A stretch of DNA of 64,000 bases from Eudromia elegans (GCA_003342815.1 PTEX01000024.1:694402-758401), one strand, 5' to 3'; shown: positions 37,021 through 51,463, numbered from the stretch's first letter. Notes: generated from the letters alone by a model not told the origin. A program made the numbers and translations.

Positions 37021-40000
37021 TATGACAGCTAATATACCACAGAGAAAATACATCACTCACTCGTCTCACCGTTCAAGTCTAAGTTATGCTTGAATATAGT
37101 AGTGAGAATGTCCAAGCAAAGAGAAGCTACTCAGCAAAAAGAAAAAAAAAAAATTGCAAACTCTACTTTTAATATATGAAAATAAGCATATATTCCTTGA
37201 TCTAATAAGCTAACAGAGAACTGTTATAATTCCATTGAAATTAGATTTATTTCTGAATATTGTCTCTGGGAACCTAATAACTGCAGTTCTTTTAGCAAAA
37301 GGAAAAAAGGAGCAATGGGCCGGTTTGTATTTTAAAAACCTCTAAAATTGCTCTCTTTTTTTCAGCAATAGATCACAAGCAGGCTTTTTTGATCATAATA
37401 AGCAATGACAGCTACTGCTGCTTTATGGGCTTCCACGGGTATGACTGAATTAACCGCCGGATCTCCTGTCTGGGGTAATGTATTATGGATCCTGTTCACC
37501 AGGCTACGTACTCCACTGCTCTGTTCTTATCTTGAGGTGACGATTTAGAAACAGAGCACGTGGGCAAATAAACTTTGCTCCCCACAGACTATTAATTACC
37601 CATTCTGAAGAAATTTAAGGAGAATGGATACAAAGTAATTTGGTTATCTGGTATAAAAAAGAAGTTAATGGAAAAAGAGACTACAGCGGTCTTGGCTTTG
37701 AGGGTTTGGAATTTGAAAACGAGTATTTTTATTACTACATGTTCTAATAAGTAGTGCTCCAGATCTCTAACTATAAAAAAAAACCACTAGTATTTCTTAT
37801 TCCAAAAACATTTAAGATTTTAAATGAAAAGTGACCTCTGGTGTATAAAAAGTCTGAAAAGCAAAGACAGACAGAAACGCACCCAACTGACACAAATTAT
37901 GCAATGCGTATGTGGAAACAGCCTTATTTTTGCAAGATTTTATTCTGAAAAATAAATTTAAATGTGGAATCTGAACCCAAGCAAAGTTCTGTTCGTAGGG
38001 GCAGGTCTGTAAATGAAGAGGAAAACTGGAATAAGAGCAAGATGTGTAACACTAGGGGATTGTTTCTAGTTTGTTTTTATTTCATTTTTTACACCAAGGG
38101 AATGTATTGTTTACAAGGGATGCCAGAACCCTGGCAAGAATGAAAACAGGGTATTTATTGACAGAGACAGCTTATCTTACAGGATAGAGCCAAGTGAGTG
38201 TTCCTTGGCAAAACCAGTGAACTTGAACTTTGAACAGAATGGACCCAACCCAGGGATTAATTAACTTCCGTGGCTGCTGAGCCTTCTTGCTAAGACTGCC
38301 CATTCCGATTTCATGACCACATTACTTCTTTCACGCTCTCTAACGTTTTGTCTGACTCGTATTTAATGGCGGAGTAACCCGACAATTACACTGATGTGGG
38401 CTTTAATGTCAGCTCAGAATAAGAAATCAGGACACGTTTCAGCATAAAACCAACCACTGCCCAGACCAAGTCCAGGGCTCCTGAGGAAGCAAGAAGAGCC
38501 CCGTTCCTTCTGACCCGGAGCTCAGCGACCTGCAGTCCAGCCCCGCCAGCACGGTGAGAGGCACCGAGACACAGAGCTGCAGGGATGTTTGTCCTGCCCT
38601 CACAGAGGACAGGAACACAGTAACAATAATAATTTTTCATGCCGAATTACAAGTGGTGCAAGACTGAAGTTCCTTAATACTGCAGTGCAGCCAGGCTGGC
38701 TGCTCCGGGGTGCGTGTCGTGTCCACACACCACGAGGTCCTGCTGGCCCTTGTGCTTGAAGAAGCTGCCCACACCCTGCCCAGCTGCCGCCCAGGTACCG
38801 TCTCCTCAGAGTATCTGCCCAGGGCAGCTGCGGGGCTGTGAAATCATCGATTTCTCCAACCCCAGCTCGTGATTTCAAAGCTGCTTTTCACACTGTTCTC
38901 ACAGCTCCCGCCTTCATCCTTCCTCTCCAAGCCCACCCCCCTCACAGCACCATGACTTTCTGGTTTGGTTTTGTCTGCTTTCTTTTCCATCTACAAAGGA
39001 AGTTTAGAAGGGAAAATACAGACAGCTCTATCAATATGCATCCCTTCCTCTGTATACTAAGCGCACCCCCTCCAAAATGCATCAGCACATCAAAGTGCTC
39101 CCTGAAAGGAAAGAAAGCACAAGAGACATCTCATCCCAAACAGCCCCTTGCAGCACTGCTTACAGAAAGCTGAGGTCGTGTTCCTCTCACTGATAATAAA
39201 CAGAATCCGTGCAACTGGGGACGCAGCATGTGGATTAATAACACTCTTTGCCACTGTAATAGTGTGTGTCTGCGTTACTTCGTTTTCAGAAGAGCAATTT
39301 TCTTCTTACTAATAAATCTAAGTGGAGAAATATGGCTTCTGTCACAAGAATGTATTGGAGCAGTGCAGTCTCTATCACCGAGGTGAACGAGACCTTTTAT
39401 GTTTATTACCAGACTGTTTTAGACTGTATTTTAAAAATGTAAGTGGTGCCATTACAGCTATTCCGTCACGCCAAGCACACGACTCGCAACAAGCCACTTG
39501 CCCCACGACGCTTTAGCTGTGCTACGGATCCGTGTCAGCGCAGACGATGCACAAACAGAGAGCACGACCGGAAATTTCAGATGTATTTAGTAAGTAACGC
39601 TGTTATTTCAACTTCAGCTGCAAAAGTTCTCAATAAAAAAAGGCAAAACCATACAGAAAATGTCAGGCTCTGAAGTTCTTCTTGGGACATTCTGAGAAAG
39701 GGAAAGCAAGCAGGCGTGCAGCCTTTGAATACCGTGAGCTCCCCAAAGACCTAGCCGTCCCCGAGAGAGTTAGGAACTGTCCGGATATTTTTGTGAGTTC
39801 TTACAGGACTTATGGCTAAGGCAAAAGACCAAAGATGCTTTTGCACAGCATAATTTGTTCCTTGGGAGGTTGTAAAGACTCTCTTCAATTTCCCAACCCA
39901 AGGTTAATCTTGCCAGGTGTGACGCACTGAGATTCCAGTCCAGCAAGGGACGCGAGTGAGTCAGAGCATTTGCTCTAACAGGAATTAATTGATTACAAAG

Positions 40001-43000
40001 GGGCCACGCTGCAAATCAGATGCTCCGCTTTGGAGCAATGCATGTAAGAGTTTCTGAGCACCAGCAAGCAGCACTTAACTCCTCTCACCTTCCAAACGAA
40101 GCACTCCTTTGAGCGTGCTTTGGGACTGAATTCCTTCCAGAAAGAGTGCTTCCATTTTACTAATCTCATTCCAAATGTCCTTTAATACATTAGAAGTGAT
40201 TCAATGCTACTTCTTTGCAACGAGAAAGGGGTATTATAACAACTTTGGTCCTCATTCTGGTCAAATTTCTAATAGACCAAATTCAGAAAGAGAAAGAAAT
40301 CCTGGCATGACTGGCAATGTGCTGCCATACAAGCAGCTGTGCAGCAGCCCCATCTTGCCTGTGTCTTGCCCTGAGGCTGCGAGTGCAGTGAATATTGATA
40401 TGGCAATTCATATGCTACAAAGAGTTGGACGGGCTGTCACGGGCAGCTCTATTTCACAGTTCAGAAACCACCACCGAGAGTTCTTCCAAACATTTCAGTT
40501 CATTTCTTATTCTTCCCTAACATGCTCTCAATCTTTCACTACTAACTTTTCCTGTGACGATAAAAATGTATTTCAGTAAATACTGCCTGGTGAAAGGGCA
40601 GGATGACTTGTGCCCTCACCAAAACAACATCAATTATTTTAATAAAATTGTAATACTTCATAAAATGTGAATAAGTAAACTTAATGGAATAACTACCTGA
40701 AGAGCCACAATTGCTTAATGCAGCAGTCTGTAGATAGAGTCTCGGCTAACAGACGTATCGTGGTAACAAACAGTAGTCGTCAGGAGCAGAACATTAAGTA
40801 CAGGGCCTTTAATGGCATGCAGAAACACAGTCTGTGGACCACGGATCACTACTGAATCACAAAGCCTGACAAATGAAAGAACTCCTCAATTTTAAACCCT
40901 TACTGACGTCGAACAACAGAAGCCAACAACGGAAAGCAGAAAGGACGGGTGCTGCACAAAAGCTAATGGACTGCACGGCAGCAGGAACAGCAAAATCAGA
41001 CCCGGGCAAGTAACGCTCTTTGAAACTGCACTAACGCCAGGATGTGCTGATGCTCTGTTTAAAAGTCCATGCACAGAACCACATGCGTACAGGTGAAAAT
41101 GTAGAGACCCAAAAGCACCCTGCAAGGCTTCTGCCAAGACAGGATTCTCTGCAGATCTGATGTCCCAACAACTGGCAAGACCTATGTGAAATGTTTCCGT
41201 ACGCTGCCTTCAGCATCGTTTTTCTTTCTTCCTTTATTCTTGCTAATAGATAAGGTGAATAAATGGTTCCTTTGTCTCAACATCACTTTTTTAACAATGC
41301 TTTGGTGATAAAGATGCTGCTGCTTCACACATTAGTTTTTATTGCCTTTTAGTGCAGTTAATCTAGACAGCACCCTGCCCTCAATTCCCTGCTGTGCTGA
41401 ATATATGGAGCAGCAGATATAAAAGTTGGAAAAAGCCCACACTTTAACTTTCCTCCAGCAAGGCAGGAAATGAGCAGTGCAACTTCACTATTCACCGACT
41501 GCATAAGGCCGGGATGGCTGAGAAACAGAGCAGAAATTTCCCTGTTCATCCCTCTGCTCAGCTGACACTGGAACTGTGCAGCCCTCACCGAGTTGTCACC
41601 GCTAAAAGCGCCAGTCCCCAAAGATGCACCCCCTGGTAGCATTACAGACCAGGCATCTGAAGGAGAAAAAAATCTAATTCTGGAAGTGCCATTGCAGATA
41701 AACTGCTCCTAAACTCATGGGTAAGCAGATATTTTGAGAGTGCGTTTGCCAGCTGGCTTATCCGCACACAAGACTTGGACCATATTGGGTTTGTTTCCTG
41801 TCTGTTATCAAATGAAAAGCAATTAGGTATAAGAATATTTGCTGTGAACAACTCCATAAATTACCCAGAAAGCCTCTCAGAGTAACTGAGGCTGGAACCT
41901 GTAAATGTACTGAAAACGTCTCTTCCAGTCTGGGCTGCCTTGCAAGCTGATACCATGTTTTCAACATGCTCCCTGCTTTCGGCACCGTGCCTACATAGCA
42001 CACTTTTACATTGGCAAAAGCAGCTGGGGAGGAACATACAGCACCACTTTTTCAGTCTAAGCCCAAGCGTGTAGTCTAACGATTTCAGCACGCGTTTAAT
42101 ATTTCATTACTGGCAACATGCTTTGCCATACATGTGTGACACAGCAGTAATAAAGAAAACAAAACTGTCTGAGGCCCCAAATGTCTATGGAGTGGAGATC
42201 CACAAGTTGCTTGTTTATCCGAGAGAGACAGGGCAAAAATCAACCTCTTCTACCTACATTTTGCAAGGTTTTGGAGAACACACGAAGCATAACCTGAGGT
42301 CTTTATAATTACTTATCTCAAAAACATATAATTGGATTGAATATATTGTAGGAAATGGTTTTTTGTCAACTAGAAAAAATAGTGAGTTTATCAGCCTCTC
42401 TTCCAAATAGACTTGAGAGTTCTCCTTCCTAAGGCCACGTAGGCAGGAGTTCCTGAGCACAGACAGGGCCACGTCTGCCCTAAACTCAGTTACTTTTCTG
42501 TAGAATATCACAGAATTATATATATATTCACAGGAGAAAATATCAAGGCTACTAATGGTGGACAGAATGGCAATGGTTTAAAATAGGATACGAAAGATAT
42601 GAAATTAAAGCACCATTCAAAGATTTAATACCACATTCATGGCAAAAGAACAGAGAAACAAAACAGTGATTGAGTTTCTACAGAAGCATTCTCAAATTTA
42701 AATGCATGTCACTCTGCTAGAAAAAAAAATTATGGACATCTTTTCTTCCTTGAGCAAAATCTCTTGAATGGTTTGCTACTTCTCTAGTCTGTGATTTCTA
42801 CACTTTCATTGTATACTTCTGATAAGGAAATAAAGTGAAGAATCTAAAATTCCTTTAGTTTACAATAACATAGAAATCACAATGAAGCTTTGTCATGGTT
42901 ATGTACATTTTCAGAACTACAAGAAAGTGAAAAGATAGCAGAGAGTTTCCTTTAATTAAGTCACACATTATACTCAAATTTCTGTTACAATACATGCATT

Positions 43001-45190
43001 TCTGTGGCTTCCAGTAGATATTTTCTCTTGGTTATGTCCCTCCCTGTTGCTAATAGGAAGAGACACTGAGAAGAGGTCATCACAAAGAGAAGCACCTCAT
43101 CATTTAAAGCAATCCAGATACCATTAAATCTACAGGACGGGTTAGGTGTTGACATCCATGCACTATGTGAGCTTACAAAGTTACCTACAGCATTTTCTTT
43201 TCCAAAACAGACATCAGCTGTCCTAAGCAGCTACCCATTCCTTAATGACATAATCATGGGTCTGCTATTTAGCTTTCTGCAGGAATTTCCCAAAGGAGAC
43301 AGATTTAATATAAGGTTTCTGTAAGAAGTGCTAAAAATATGTGCTAAAATCAGTGCTTAATGCTGCTGCTTCCTATGGGCACGTCCTCTGCCGAAAGGCC
43401 AGTCAGTGTGCGCAATAGAACAGGCTCTGGAACAGTTACTTAACATTCACATGAATATTTATGGCAAGTATTTTGCACTATTCACACAGTTCTTATTATT
43501 AAAGCTTAAACAAATGATATTAATAAATAATTGTATACTTTGGAGTTTGGGGTCTGTGAAAGGTCAAAACATCATTCTTATTAATATTACCATTATTATT
43601 ACTATAGCCACTTAATCATTTTCTATTAGTTTTAAGCATCACTTGATCTAGTTCTCATTTTAAATGTAATTGCATGATACACAACATGTTATTTAGACCT
43701 TCTCATTCTTAGGTCATGCAAAGAAAGCAACATTATTAAAAGAAATCTGCTCGTTAGGAAGCATCCTGTAAATGTATTTTGCAACTATTTGTGGGTGTGC
43801 TTATTTTCTCCATAAACACTTAGGGATGACATGAAAAAACCTTGTAAGATTAGAAAGGGTCATGTACTGTACTAATATTTTTCTCATACATTTAAGTAAA
43901 TAAGACATAAACATGGTACTTTCTCAGAATTGTAACACCAGCAAATTTGCACAGACACTCTAAATGCACACTGGCTTAAAATAAAACTCAGAAGGAATAT
44001 TGAGCTTTTTTGCCTTTACTTGAACCAATCCTGTTGAATTCCAGGCCATATTTTTAAATGAAACATTCTGGGGTTTTGGGGTGTTTTTTGGTTTTTGTTG
44101 TTGTTGTTTTGAAATATCATTCTAAGACTAGATTCACTTAGTTTATTCACAAGTTTATTTTTAGTCATATGTTTAATGGAAAACTAATATAACGTATTTT
44201 CCAAATCCTCTGCCCACCTCAATACCAAAATCCCTTCAAGGGCTCCTTAGCCAGATTTACTCAAGATTTCTCCTTCAAGGAACTGACAGAGTCTGAAAAA
44301 GCAAATATATATTTGAAAATACAGCCGGAATTCACCTCCTACCGACACCATGCAGCGAGTACAGGAACAGGGTACCCAGAACCAGGCAAGTTTGCCAGCA
44401 GGCAGAGATAAAGACTCACCCAGCAAACCCAGGTGTAGCACCATGAAGGCTCTGCTACGCACTGAGCTAATTTCTTTGTATATTTTCCAGAGTTTACTAA
44501 CAAAGTCAAGGTTTTATCGAAGACTCCACTAGACTTCACTGGGTCGAAGATGTCACTGTGACACGCAAATGGAGCAAATTAACTGGTTTGGGATCTATCC
44601 TCAAGCAAGAAAAATTGTGCTACTGGTAGTAAATCTCCTCAATTAAAGTGCCAATGATAAAGGGAAGGTACATGTAACCATATGCAATATATATATCACA
44701 TATCTTAAATATGAAATGCATACAAGTGCACATTTGTGAACAGCAATAGACAATTTATGCCATTAAAAACCTCAAATTAATTTTAAGAATTCTTCCAAGC
44801 ATTAAATTATATTTTATCCAATTATTAGCTTTCATTATTTATATAAACTAATTTCAATTTCCTTGCATACAGTCACTAGGTAATATTCAAGGTCAGCGGC
44901 TTGTTTTATGCTCCCTCTCTGATGGAATATTAAGTAATTACTGCACATCCCAGAGTGTCTTACTGCTCAGCAAAAGCTCATGTTCAGAAACACACATAAT
45001 TGCTATTCCTGTCACCTGGCAGGTTCTTGCTTTCCTCCTCGTTATTTCTTTTTTGATCAGAAATACATGTTAAACTGCAGATATATTTATGAATCTCATT
45101 GCACTAGTTACCTGCTCATAGTTTCTGAAGGACTCCTCTGTTACAAAAAAGGAGAAAACGATCATTTGTGATTTTCATGCACGTTTTGTT
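37021..45190. other. Long non-coding stretch, nothing recognised
   Basis: About 8 kb of mostly AT-leaning DNA. A modestly GC-rich segment lies at 38440-38830. A cluster resembling a nuclear-receptor direct repeat (TGAACTTTGAAC, 38224-38235) and a cAMP-response-like TGACGTC (40904-40910) occur, but single motifs like these are expected by chance. No exon or repeat family is recognised. Confidence 0.5.
44069..44110. repeat. G/T-rich low-complexity tract with (GTT)n
   Basis: The plus strand runs through two TTTTGGGG-like blocks and ends in about five GTT units (44096-44110). It is simple sequence with some potential for unusual G-rich structure, but with too few G-runs for a convincing quadruplex. 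Confidence 0.8.
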
Positions 45191-45194
45191 CCAA

Positions 45195-45238
45195 CAATTC
45201 AATTCAATTCAATTCAACAATTCAATTCAATTTTCAAT
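45195..45238. repeat. (AATTC)n microsatellite
   Basis: A pentanucleotide run of AATTC units with one interruption. It ends about 50 bases before the CR1 element that follows. Confidence 0.9.
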
Positions 45239-45285
45239 TTTTGTTAACAAACATGTGGAGAGAAGTTTAGAAGGAGGAAAACAGT

Positions 45286-45763
45286 GTGGAACTTCTAGAG
45301 AGGGTCCAAGTGCAACAAGGAGCGTTGCTCTAGGGAGCAACAAAGATGATGAAGGGACTGGAGCACCTATTGTACGAGGAAAGACTAATCGAGCTGGGCC
45401 TGCTTAGCTTGGAGAAGAGAGGATTGAGAGGGGATCTGATCAATATGTGTAAGTGCCTGACGAGAGAAATAGGGGCAGGGAGGGACCAAACTCTTCTCAG
45501 TGGTGGCCAGTGACAGGACAAGGGGTAACGGGTACAAGTTGAACCCCAGGCAGTTCCAACTCCATGTGAGGAAGAACTTCTTTGCTGTGAGGATGATGGA
45601 GCCCTGGAACAGGCTGCCCAGAGAGGCTGTGGAGTCTCTTTCTTTGGAGACCTTCCAAGCCCACTTGGATGCCACCCTGTGCTCTGGGTGTCCCTGCTGG
45701 AGTAGGGGGTTGGACTGGATGATCTCTGGAGGTCCCTTCCAACTTCAGCCCTTCTGGGATTCT
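45286..45763 (+). mobile_element. CR1 LINE, 5'-truncated, with ORF2 C-terminus
   Basis: This is a classic avian CR1 3' part. From 45288 it shows the CTAGAGAGGGTCCA block, then 'gatgatgaagggactggagcacct' and 'ttggagaagagaggattgagaggggatctgat'. A frame around 45500-45670 encodes the usual ORF2 tail, including [20 protein letters not shown], then RKNFFAV and EPWNRLPREAVESLSLETFQ. The 3' untranslated end is typical: TTGGACTGGATGATCTCTGG, then the GGTCCCTTCCAAC block, ending in GGGATTCT, a single copy of the CR1 terminal octamer. The copy lacks all of ORF1 and most of ORF2, as CR1 insertions usually do, so it cannot move. Its good match to consensus makes it the youngest-looking repeat in the window. 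A small extra segment near 45315-45338 separates two consensus blocks. Confidence 0.95.
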
Positions 45764-47162
45764 CCACAAAAGCGGGTACAGCCTAGCGAAACAAGCCCCA
45801 CACTGGAAGCCTGTTTCCAGCGTTTCTTCAGGTGTGCTGGATGTGAATAATATCAACACCTTTCTTTGGAGATGAAGGAAGATAAAATATTGAAGAAAAG
45901 GCACTGTCTTATTCTTTCACTTATGTATTTAAAATCTATATAAGTGATATAATTAGGTTCCATTAGCTTCTCCAAGGAAGCAATTTTCTTCCCAAAGCTG
46001 ACGTGAGACTTGTATGTGTAAATCTCAAAGAACTAGACACTAAATCTACTAAGAAAAACTGAGCAACCCGCTCTGTCTAGGTGACACGATTCTGCAAACA
46101 CTCGACTCCCTACCTAGCTCCACTCCCATGTCCAAAAGGCAACAGGTGAATGACTCCTGTTAAGCCAATGCTGCATTTACCAGACACAGGGCCAGTCTGC
46201 AAAGCTGTTTAAGAACACAGCAACAACCTCAAGTTCATCTGCTCCATATGTATTTCTTTTCTTCAGTACCACGAGTCAACTACAGAACCCTAGTGCTTCA
46301 TCTCTGATAGCCACGGGCTGTTGTTGCTGCAACCCTATTATGTTTTACCTGTTTAAATCCACTGAATTTCATAATAAACGATTATAGTATAATGCTACTT
46401 TCTTAACAGCTTCATATTTTACAGAATAAGTTAAATATTAATTCACAGCCTAATCTTCTCATTTTAATTCACCTACAAGTTCAAATTCAGTCTCCGAAAT
46501 AGAACCATTTGATAACACACCTACAATTTTTGCATATCAACTACTAATATAATGTAGGAGTTATTTGAAAATACACTTTTTCCCCACAGTGCCATTCTCA
46601 AATGACATAGAACATTCTGATTAATATCGAAAAAGTATTAAATTATTGCACGTATACATTCAGAAATTAAAAAAGAAATGTAATTTAATGAATGTAACAC
46701 TTCAGACCTCATCAGCCGTTTCTGCGTATCATCACTTCTTGCTAAGTAAAAAAAAAGCCCTAATTCTCTCTCTCTTGGACAGGTGTCTGAAAAACAGGAG
46801 GAAAGTTCTTTCTGTAGGTTTGCCAATAAAATACCTAACATTATTCTGTTTCCAGCAGTGGGGTATCAATATATCATGATGACAGAACATACCAAAGAAG
46901 AGGAGGGGGGAAAAATTTCCATGTTGAATCTGCCATACTGGATGTGATGTTTACACTCTACATAAATCTCACAGGGAAATTAAAGTTAGGAATCTAATGA
47001 GAAGTTTATGTATGTACCATTTCTTACAAGGTGAAATTTATCAAGTTGTAGCACCTTGTTCTGAACAGCCTGTAACCTGAAAAAAACAAAACAAAGAAAG
47101 CTTCCAGACCATTTGTGAGTGTGATATAACTATGAGAAGATAGACGATGTGATGGAAATCAA

Positions 47163-47182
47163 GGGAGGGAGGGAGGGAAGGA
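47163..47182. repeat. (GGGA)n microsatellite
   Basis: About five GGGA/GGAA units in an uninterrupted purine tract. Confidence 0.9.
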
Positions 47183-49116
47183 ATGATTCAACCTCCTGAA
47201 CCACCGCACAAATCACAGAAATCGAGGGGAAGGTCTCCAGACTGCAGATATTTTCTATATACAGGCTAAATATCTTTTAAGATAGTTGGGAAAGATCAAA
47301 GACAAGGAAAGCAGACAGAGTTTCATCTTTGGGATAAGGGGATTTCTCTGGGGATTCTACAGCCTTTTGAGACAATAGAAAGAAGGAAAGATGTAAATAC
47401 AGAAAGAGAACCCTAAAACCACCAACCTTTGGGTGAAGCGGATTTTCAGCTCCCAAGCTGGTTAAATTATTAACAAACCTTTAGCACCTGAAGCCCAGTC
47501 TACCCCAAGGCAATTCTGCTTGACCTACCTGGCTATGAACCTGGGCTGGCCCTCTCACAAGACCAGACACGCTGTGAGGATTTGATTGGTGCTGCATCGC
47601 ACCAAGCCTAACAGTCACCTTGACACAGAGGATGCAAAGGGGACCATCCTCAACTGTAATTACAATATTGTGAAAAACACTTCTGAAAAAAATAGTAGGA
47701 ATAACCAACAATTACCTCTAAACCCTTCTCTTCTAGCAAATACTTACCAACATTGTAACTATATTTCATCTCCCAACTTAATGCAGTTACTGTTTTACTC
47801 CTAATTCTTACCTAGAAACATGTTTTGGTAAATGGCCCAAGGCAAAACTCTCGCTACCTGTAGCTTCCATCTGCTGTTAATCTGGAAGTGTAATTACTGG
47901 ATGTTTGTGGTGGCAGCAATTCTTACCAGCAGTGTGCTGTTAACCCCTGCCATAGTTATCTAATCTCTGGCTTCAGTAGTTTTAAGCAGGTACTTTAGAC
48001 TTCAATCACACTGAGAGGGTCTGAACTTTCTCTTTTAATGCACAGATGTAATGGAAGACTCAACAGTATAAATAAATTGCTCATTAAAAAAGGGGCTGAA
48101 AATTCTTCACTCAAATTCCTTGGCACTTTTTAAAATTAAAAGTGAATTCATCCGCATATAATGGAAAAAGGCAATAAGAATAACAGACCAGGAAAATGAG
48201 TCAACTACTCAATAAAAATTGTGTGTGGCACATTATATAATCACACTGTCCACAATATATAAGCAAGTGATTGTGTGACAGAGATGTCATTTAATATGTA
48301 TGGCCATGGACTCACCTGCTGGTGCTACATTGAGTATCCTCTCTATGTTCTTAAAGCCAATCCTAAAGCTGGCGATTATATGCAAAATAGAAACATATTT
48401 CACACAATGCACATTTATATATTATACTAAACCAAAAATGAGATAGGGGACAGGTGAAGAGTGGTGAAAAATATGGCGAAAGCCCCAACAAAGTAATCTC
48501 ATGCCCCAGGCTGACTCATTTGGAAGCCAGGTGTATCTAGGGTGGGCAAGCAGAACTTGTTAGAAAGTCTTCACCTCCAGCTTGGCACAAAGCAGCAACC
48601 AGGTAGGCTGACCTGCCAGCTGAGCAGCCCAACGTCCCTTTTATAAAGCAATGCACAGATATAGGAACAGAGACATTAATGGAACTCCAGAACAGTTTGA
48701 TTTGTGTGAGTCCAAAGGCTTCACGCACTTGTAGGGCTCTCTGCACAGAGCCACTGCCCCAACATAAATTCAAGAGATTCGTGCACATCAACGGCTGCAT
48801 TAGGCAAATGCGACGCTTATACTACAAGCTCTGCCATCAACCTTTCCTGTCTTGAACAGAAGTAACTTCTCCTCTTTAGAGGCTTTAAGATTCCACAATT
48901 TACTGTAACAAAACTTTCTTTGGATAGGTAATACATGTTCCACTAATGTGGAGAAAGAATAGGACAAACCTTGTAAATAAACAGATGTTGTTTCTTTTTG
49001 ATTTGTCTCCTGCCAAAAACTGATTTACCATAAATTCCCTCCATCTGGCAGGAAGCTAATCTGAATATGAATCAGTCTATTCAAAAATAACTTCAGAAAT
49101 GTTAGGTATTCATAAC

Positions 49117-49131
49117 TTTTTTTTTTTTTTT
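49117..49131. repeat. Poly(T) tract
   Basis: Fifteen consecutive T residues. No adjoining element on the minus strand is recognised that would explain it as a retroposed poly(A) tail. Confidence 0.9.
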
Positions 49132-50169
49132 GTACAATACCATTTTTGAGTCATTCTACTCAGCCAAGCAAGTTTTCAAAGCAAATCAAGCAGAAATATT
49201 CTGAGGGGATTCTGCATCTTATATTTTTCATGAATTCTATCACAGTGGTACCGAACTGTTTTGATTTTCCTGAAGTCAATAAAGAAGTATTTTCAACAGA
49301 ACAGACGTAAAGCAGAACATCTGAAGAATCTGGGAGGGGGTTAATTAACAGTATATAGAGAGCATATGTAAAATGCACACTTGAGTCTAAAATAAAATAT
49401 TTAAGAAAAATAGCATAAAATCAGCTAGTTTTTTATAGGGTCCACCCCTCTTTTTGTGTGTGCTCTTCCATCACTGAAGGACATGTATACAAGCGAATAG
49501 AGAAAACAGAGAAGCTGACTACTACAGCATCGCTCCTAATGACCTAAGAAAACACAGTGACTCCTGGCAACTTAATCCAGGCAATTAGAAACAGTAAAAC
49601 ATTTTCTTTGTTGAAGATAACTTAAAATCAGAATAAAGAAACTTGATTTAGGAAACCGTTTAAGGACACGCAAGTCAGATATGTGCTCAAGATTCACCAA
49701 AACATAATGGATCTCATATTCCTGCATATTCAGCCTTTTTGGCTGTCATTCAGGAAAGTGCCAAAAGTACCAACCCTGAAGAGAGCATCCTTCAATGTTA
49801 CTACTTTAAGCAGTACTCCTGTGCTCAGAGCCGAGTGCGAGAGAGGAGCTTGGGGGAATGCTGAAGGGCAGAGGAGAGCTGGCATCCAGTGCACACGGCT
49901 CCAGACAGAAGTAGCAGTTTAAGCAAGAAGAGAAAAAAAAGGAAGAAACAAAGAAGTGAAAAGGCACAAGAAGCTGCAGGACCCAAATGGATAGACAGCA
50001 GAAAGGTGAAGGGAAGTCAGCGAGAGAGCTGCAGCACTGCGTGGGAGGGCTGTAACCAACAGAGACGTGTAAGTGGGAGCGGATTTACTGAAGGAGGCAA
50101 GCAGAGGAGCTGACAAGCCCTTCCTTTAGCCGTGGGCCAGGGCAATACGTCCTCATAGCCCACAGCTGA

Positions 50170-50290
50170 GCCAGAGCAGTGCTGCTGCACCCTCCGACCG
50201 CACTGCAGAGGTGCTGGGCACCGAGCAGCGTGCGGAGAACCGGGGCCGGCGCACGGCTCTTTTACTGTACGGACACGAAACCCAGGGCCT
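50170..50290. promoter_or_regulatory. Small CpG-rich patch
   Basis: A short run of CpG-containing GC-rich sequence (for example GAACCGGGGCCGGCGCACGG at 50237-50256) in AT-leaning DNA. It has no matching TATA-like box or donor that I find convincing, so regulatory function is only a possibility. Confidence 0.2.
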
Positions 50291-51463
50291 TGCAGCCCTG
50301 GGGAGAGAAGGCTTCAAAGGAGAGGAGAAAACAGCCCCCAAACGTGATCCAGGGAGGCTGCAGCTGCAGGAACATAGAGGTATCTGTTCCTGTCACCAAG
50401 CAAAAGGAGTCACAGGAGAGGCTGAGAGATCCTCTAGGTAAGGAGGATGCTCCGGCTTTAGCACTTGCGTTGTGCCTGGCAAAAGCACAACAGGGGAGAA
50501 AGAGCTTTTGCTTAGCTGTTTTTTGGCTCTAATTCAAGAAAAGCTGTTTTTACAGACTAGGGTGAAAATGCATTCAGCACGTAGGAAAAACAAACCACAG
50601 AGAGAGGACCACAGCATTCAAACACTCTTCTAGACAAAAAGCTTAAACCACCAAATTATAAAATCCATCCTGCGACAACGTGACTGTTTTCCCCACGCAT
50701 TTTGTCCTATCTCAAGGGCCTCTGCACTCTTCCTTCCCAGCGCAGCAGGACTTCCCCCCAGAGGCACAAAGAGGCCTCTCCACCCCAGCAGCTCCTGCTC
50801 CGCTAAGGCCCGAGCGGGATCTCCAGAGCTGAGGCCCCAGGGCACAACGCTGGGGCACCTACAAACACAGCCTCACATTAAGGCTCTGGCTTTCCAGCTT
50901 CTTGCTTAAAGCTGTGCTTTCCAGGCTTGGGACCAGGCTCGTGCATTTGCCTTTTCCTCTTGACCTGGACTCTTCTTTCTCTGACCTGCTCCTGTTTTCC
51001 CAGAAAAACACAGAGGCTGTCTTGCAAAAAAATATCCACCAAACAATGAAAAATAACCATCTTTCCTATTAGTACTTGTAGGCAGCAAAAAGAAATACAC
51101 TTGGAATTCTCCGATGAAGTATCCAGATACAGTTCTATTTATTTTATTGGTGTAATATATAATATAAAGTTTATTTCAAGTTGTTGTACTTATTTATGCT
51201 GTTCAATTAGAAGTGTCCTGCTTCTCACAACATCCCACTTCAGTAATACTTTTACTAAAATATTTCACTAAAATTACTTATTAGCTTCTAATGTAATTTA
51301 ATACGAGTTTGAGGAAAACGCAGAGATAAACTAATTTAAATTGTAAATAGTATCATAATTCAAAAAGGCCTTTAAGATACAGCTTAAATTGTGTTTATCC
51401 ACATGGAAGCGTTGCATAACATCATCACCCCAATACGGTTACATTGACTGTTTCCTTCATGAC

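Noticed and set aside
38224-38235. TGAACTTTGAAC resembling a nuclear-receptor DR1 site
   Set aside because: A single motif with no supporting context is expected by chance in a window of this size.
45330-45904. Minus-strand frames of 96-145 codons
   Set aside because: They are antisense to the CR1 ORF2 tail and are mirror artefacts of that element.
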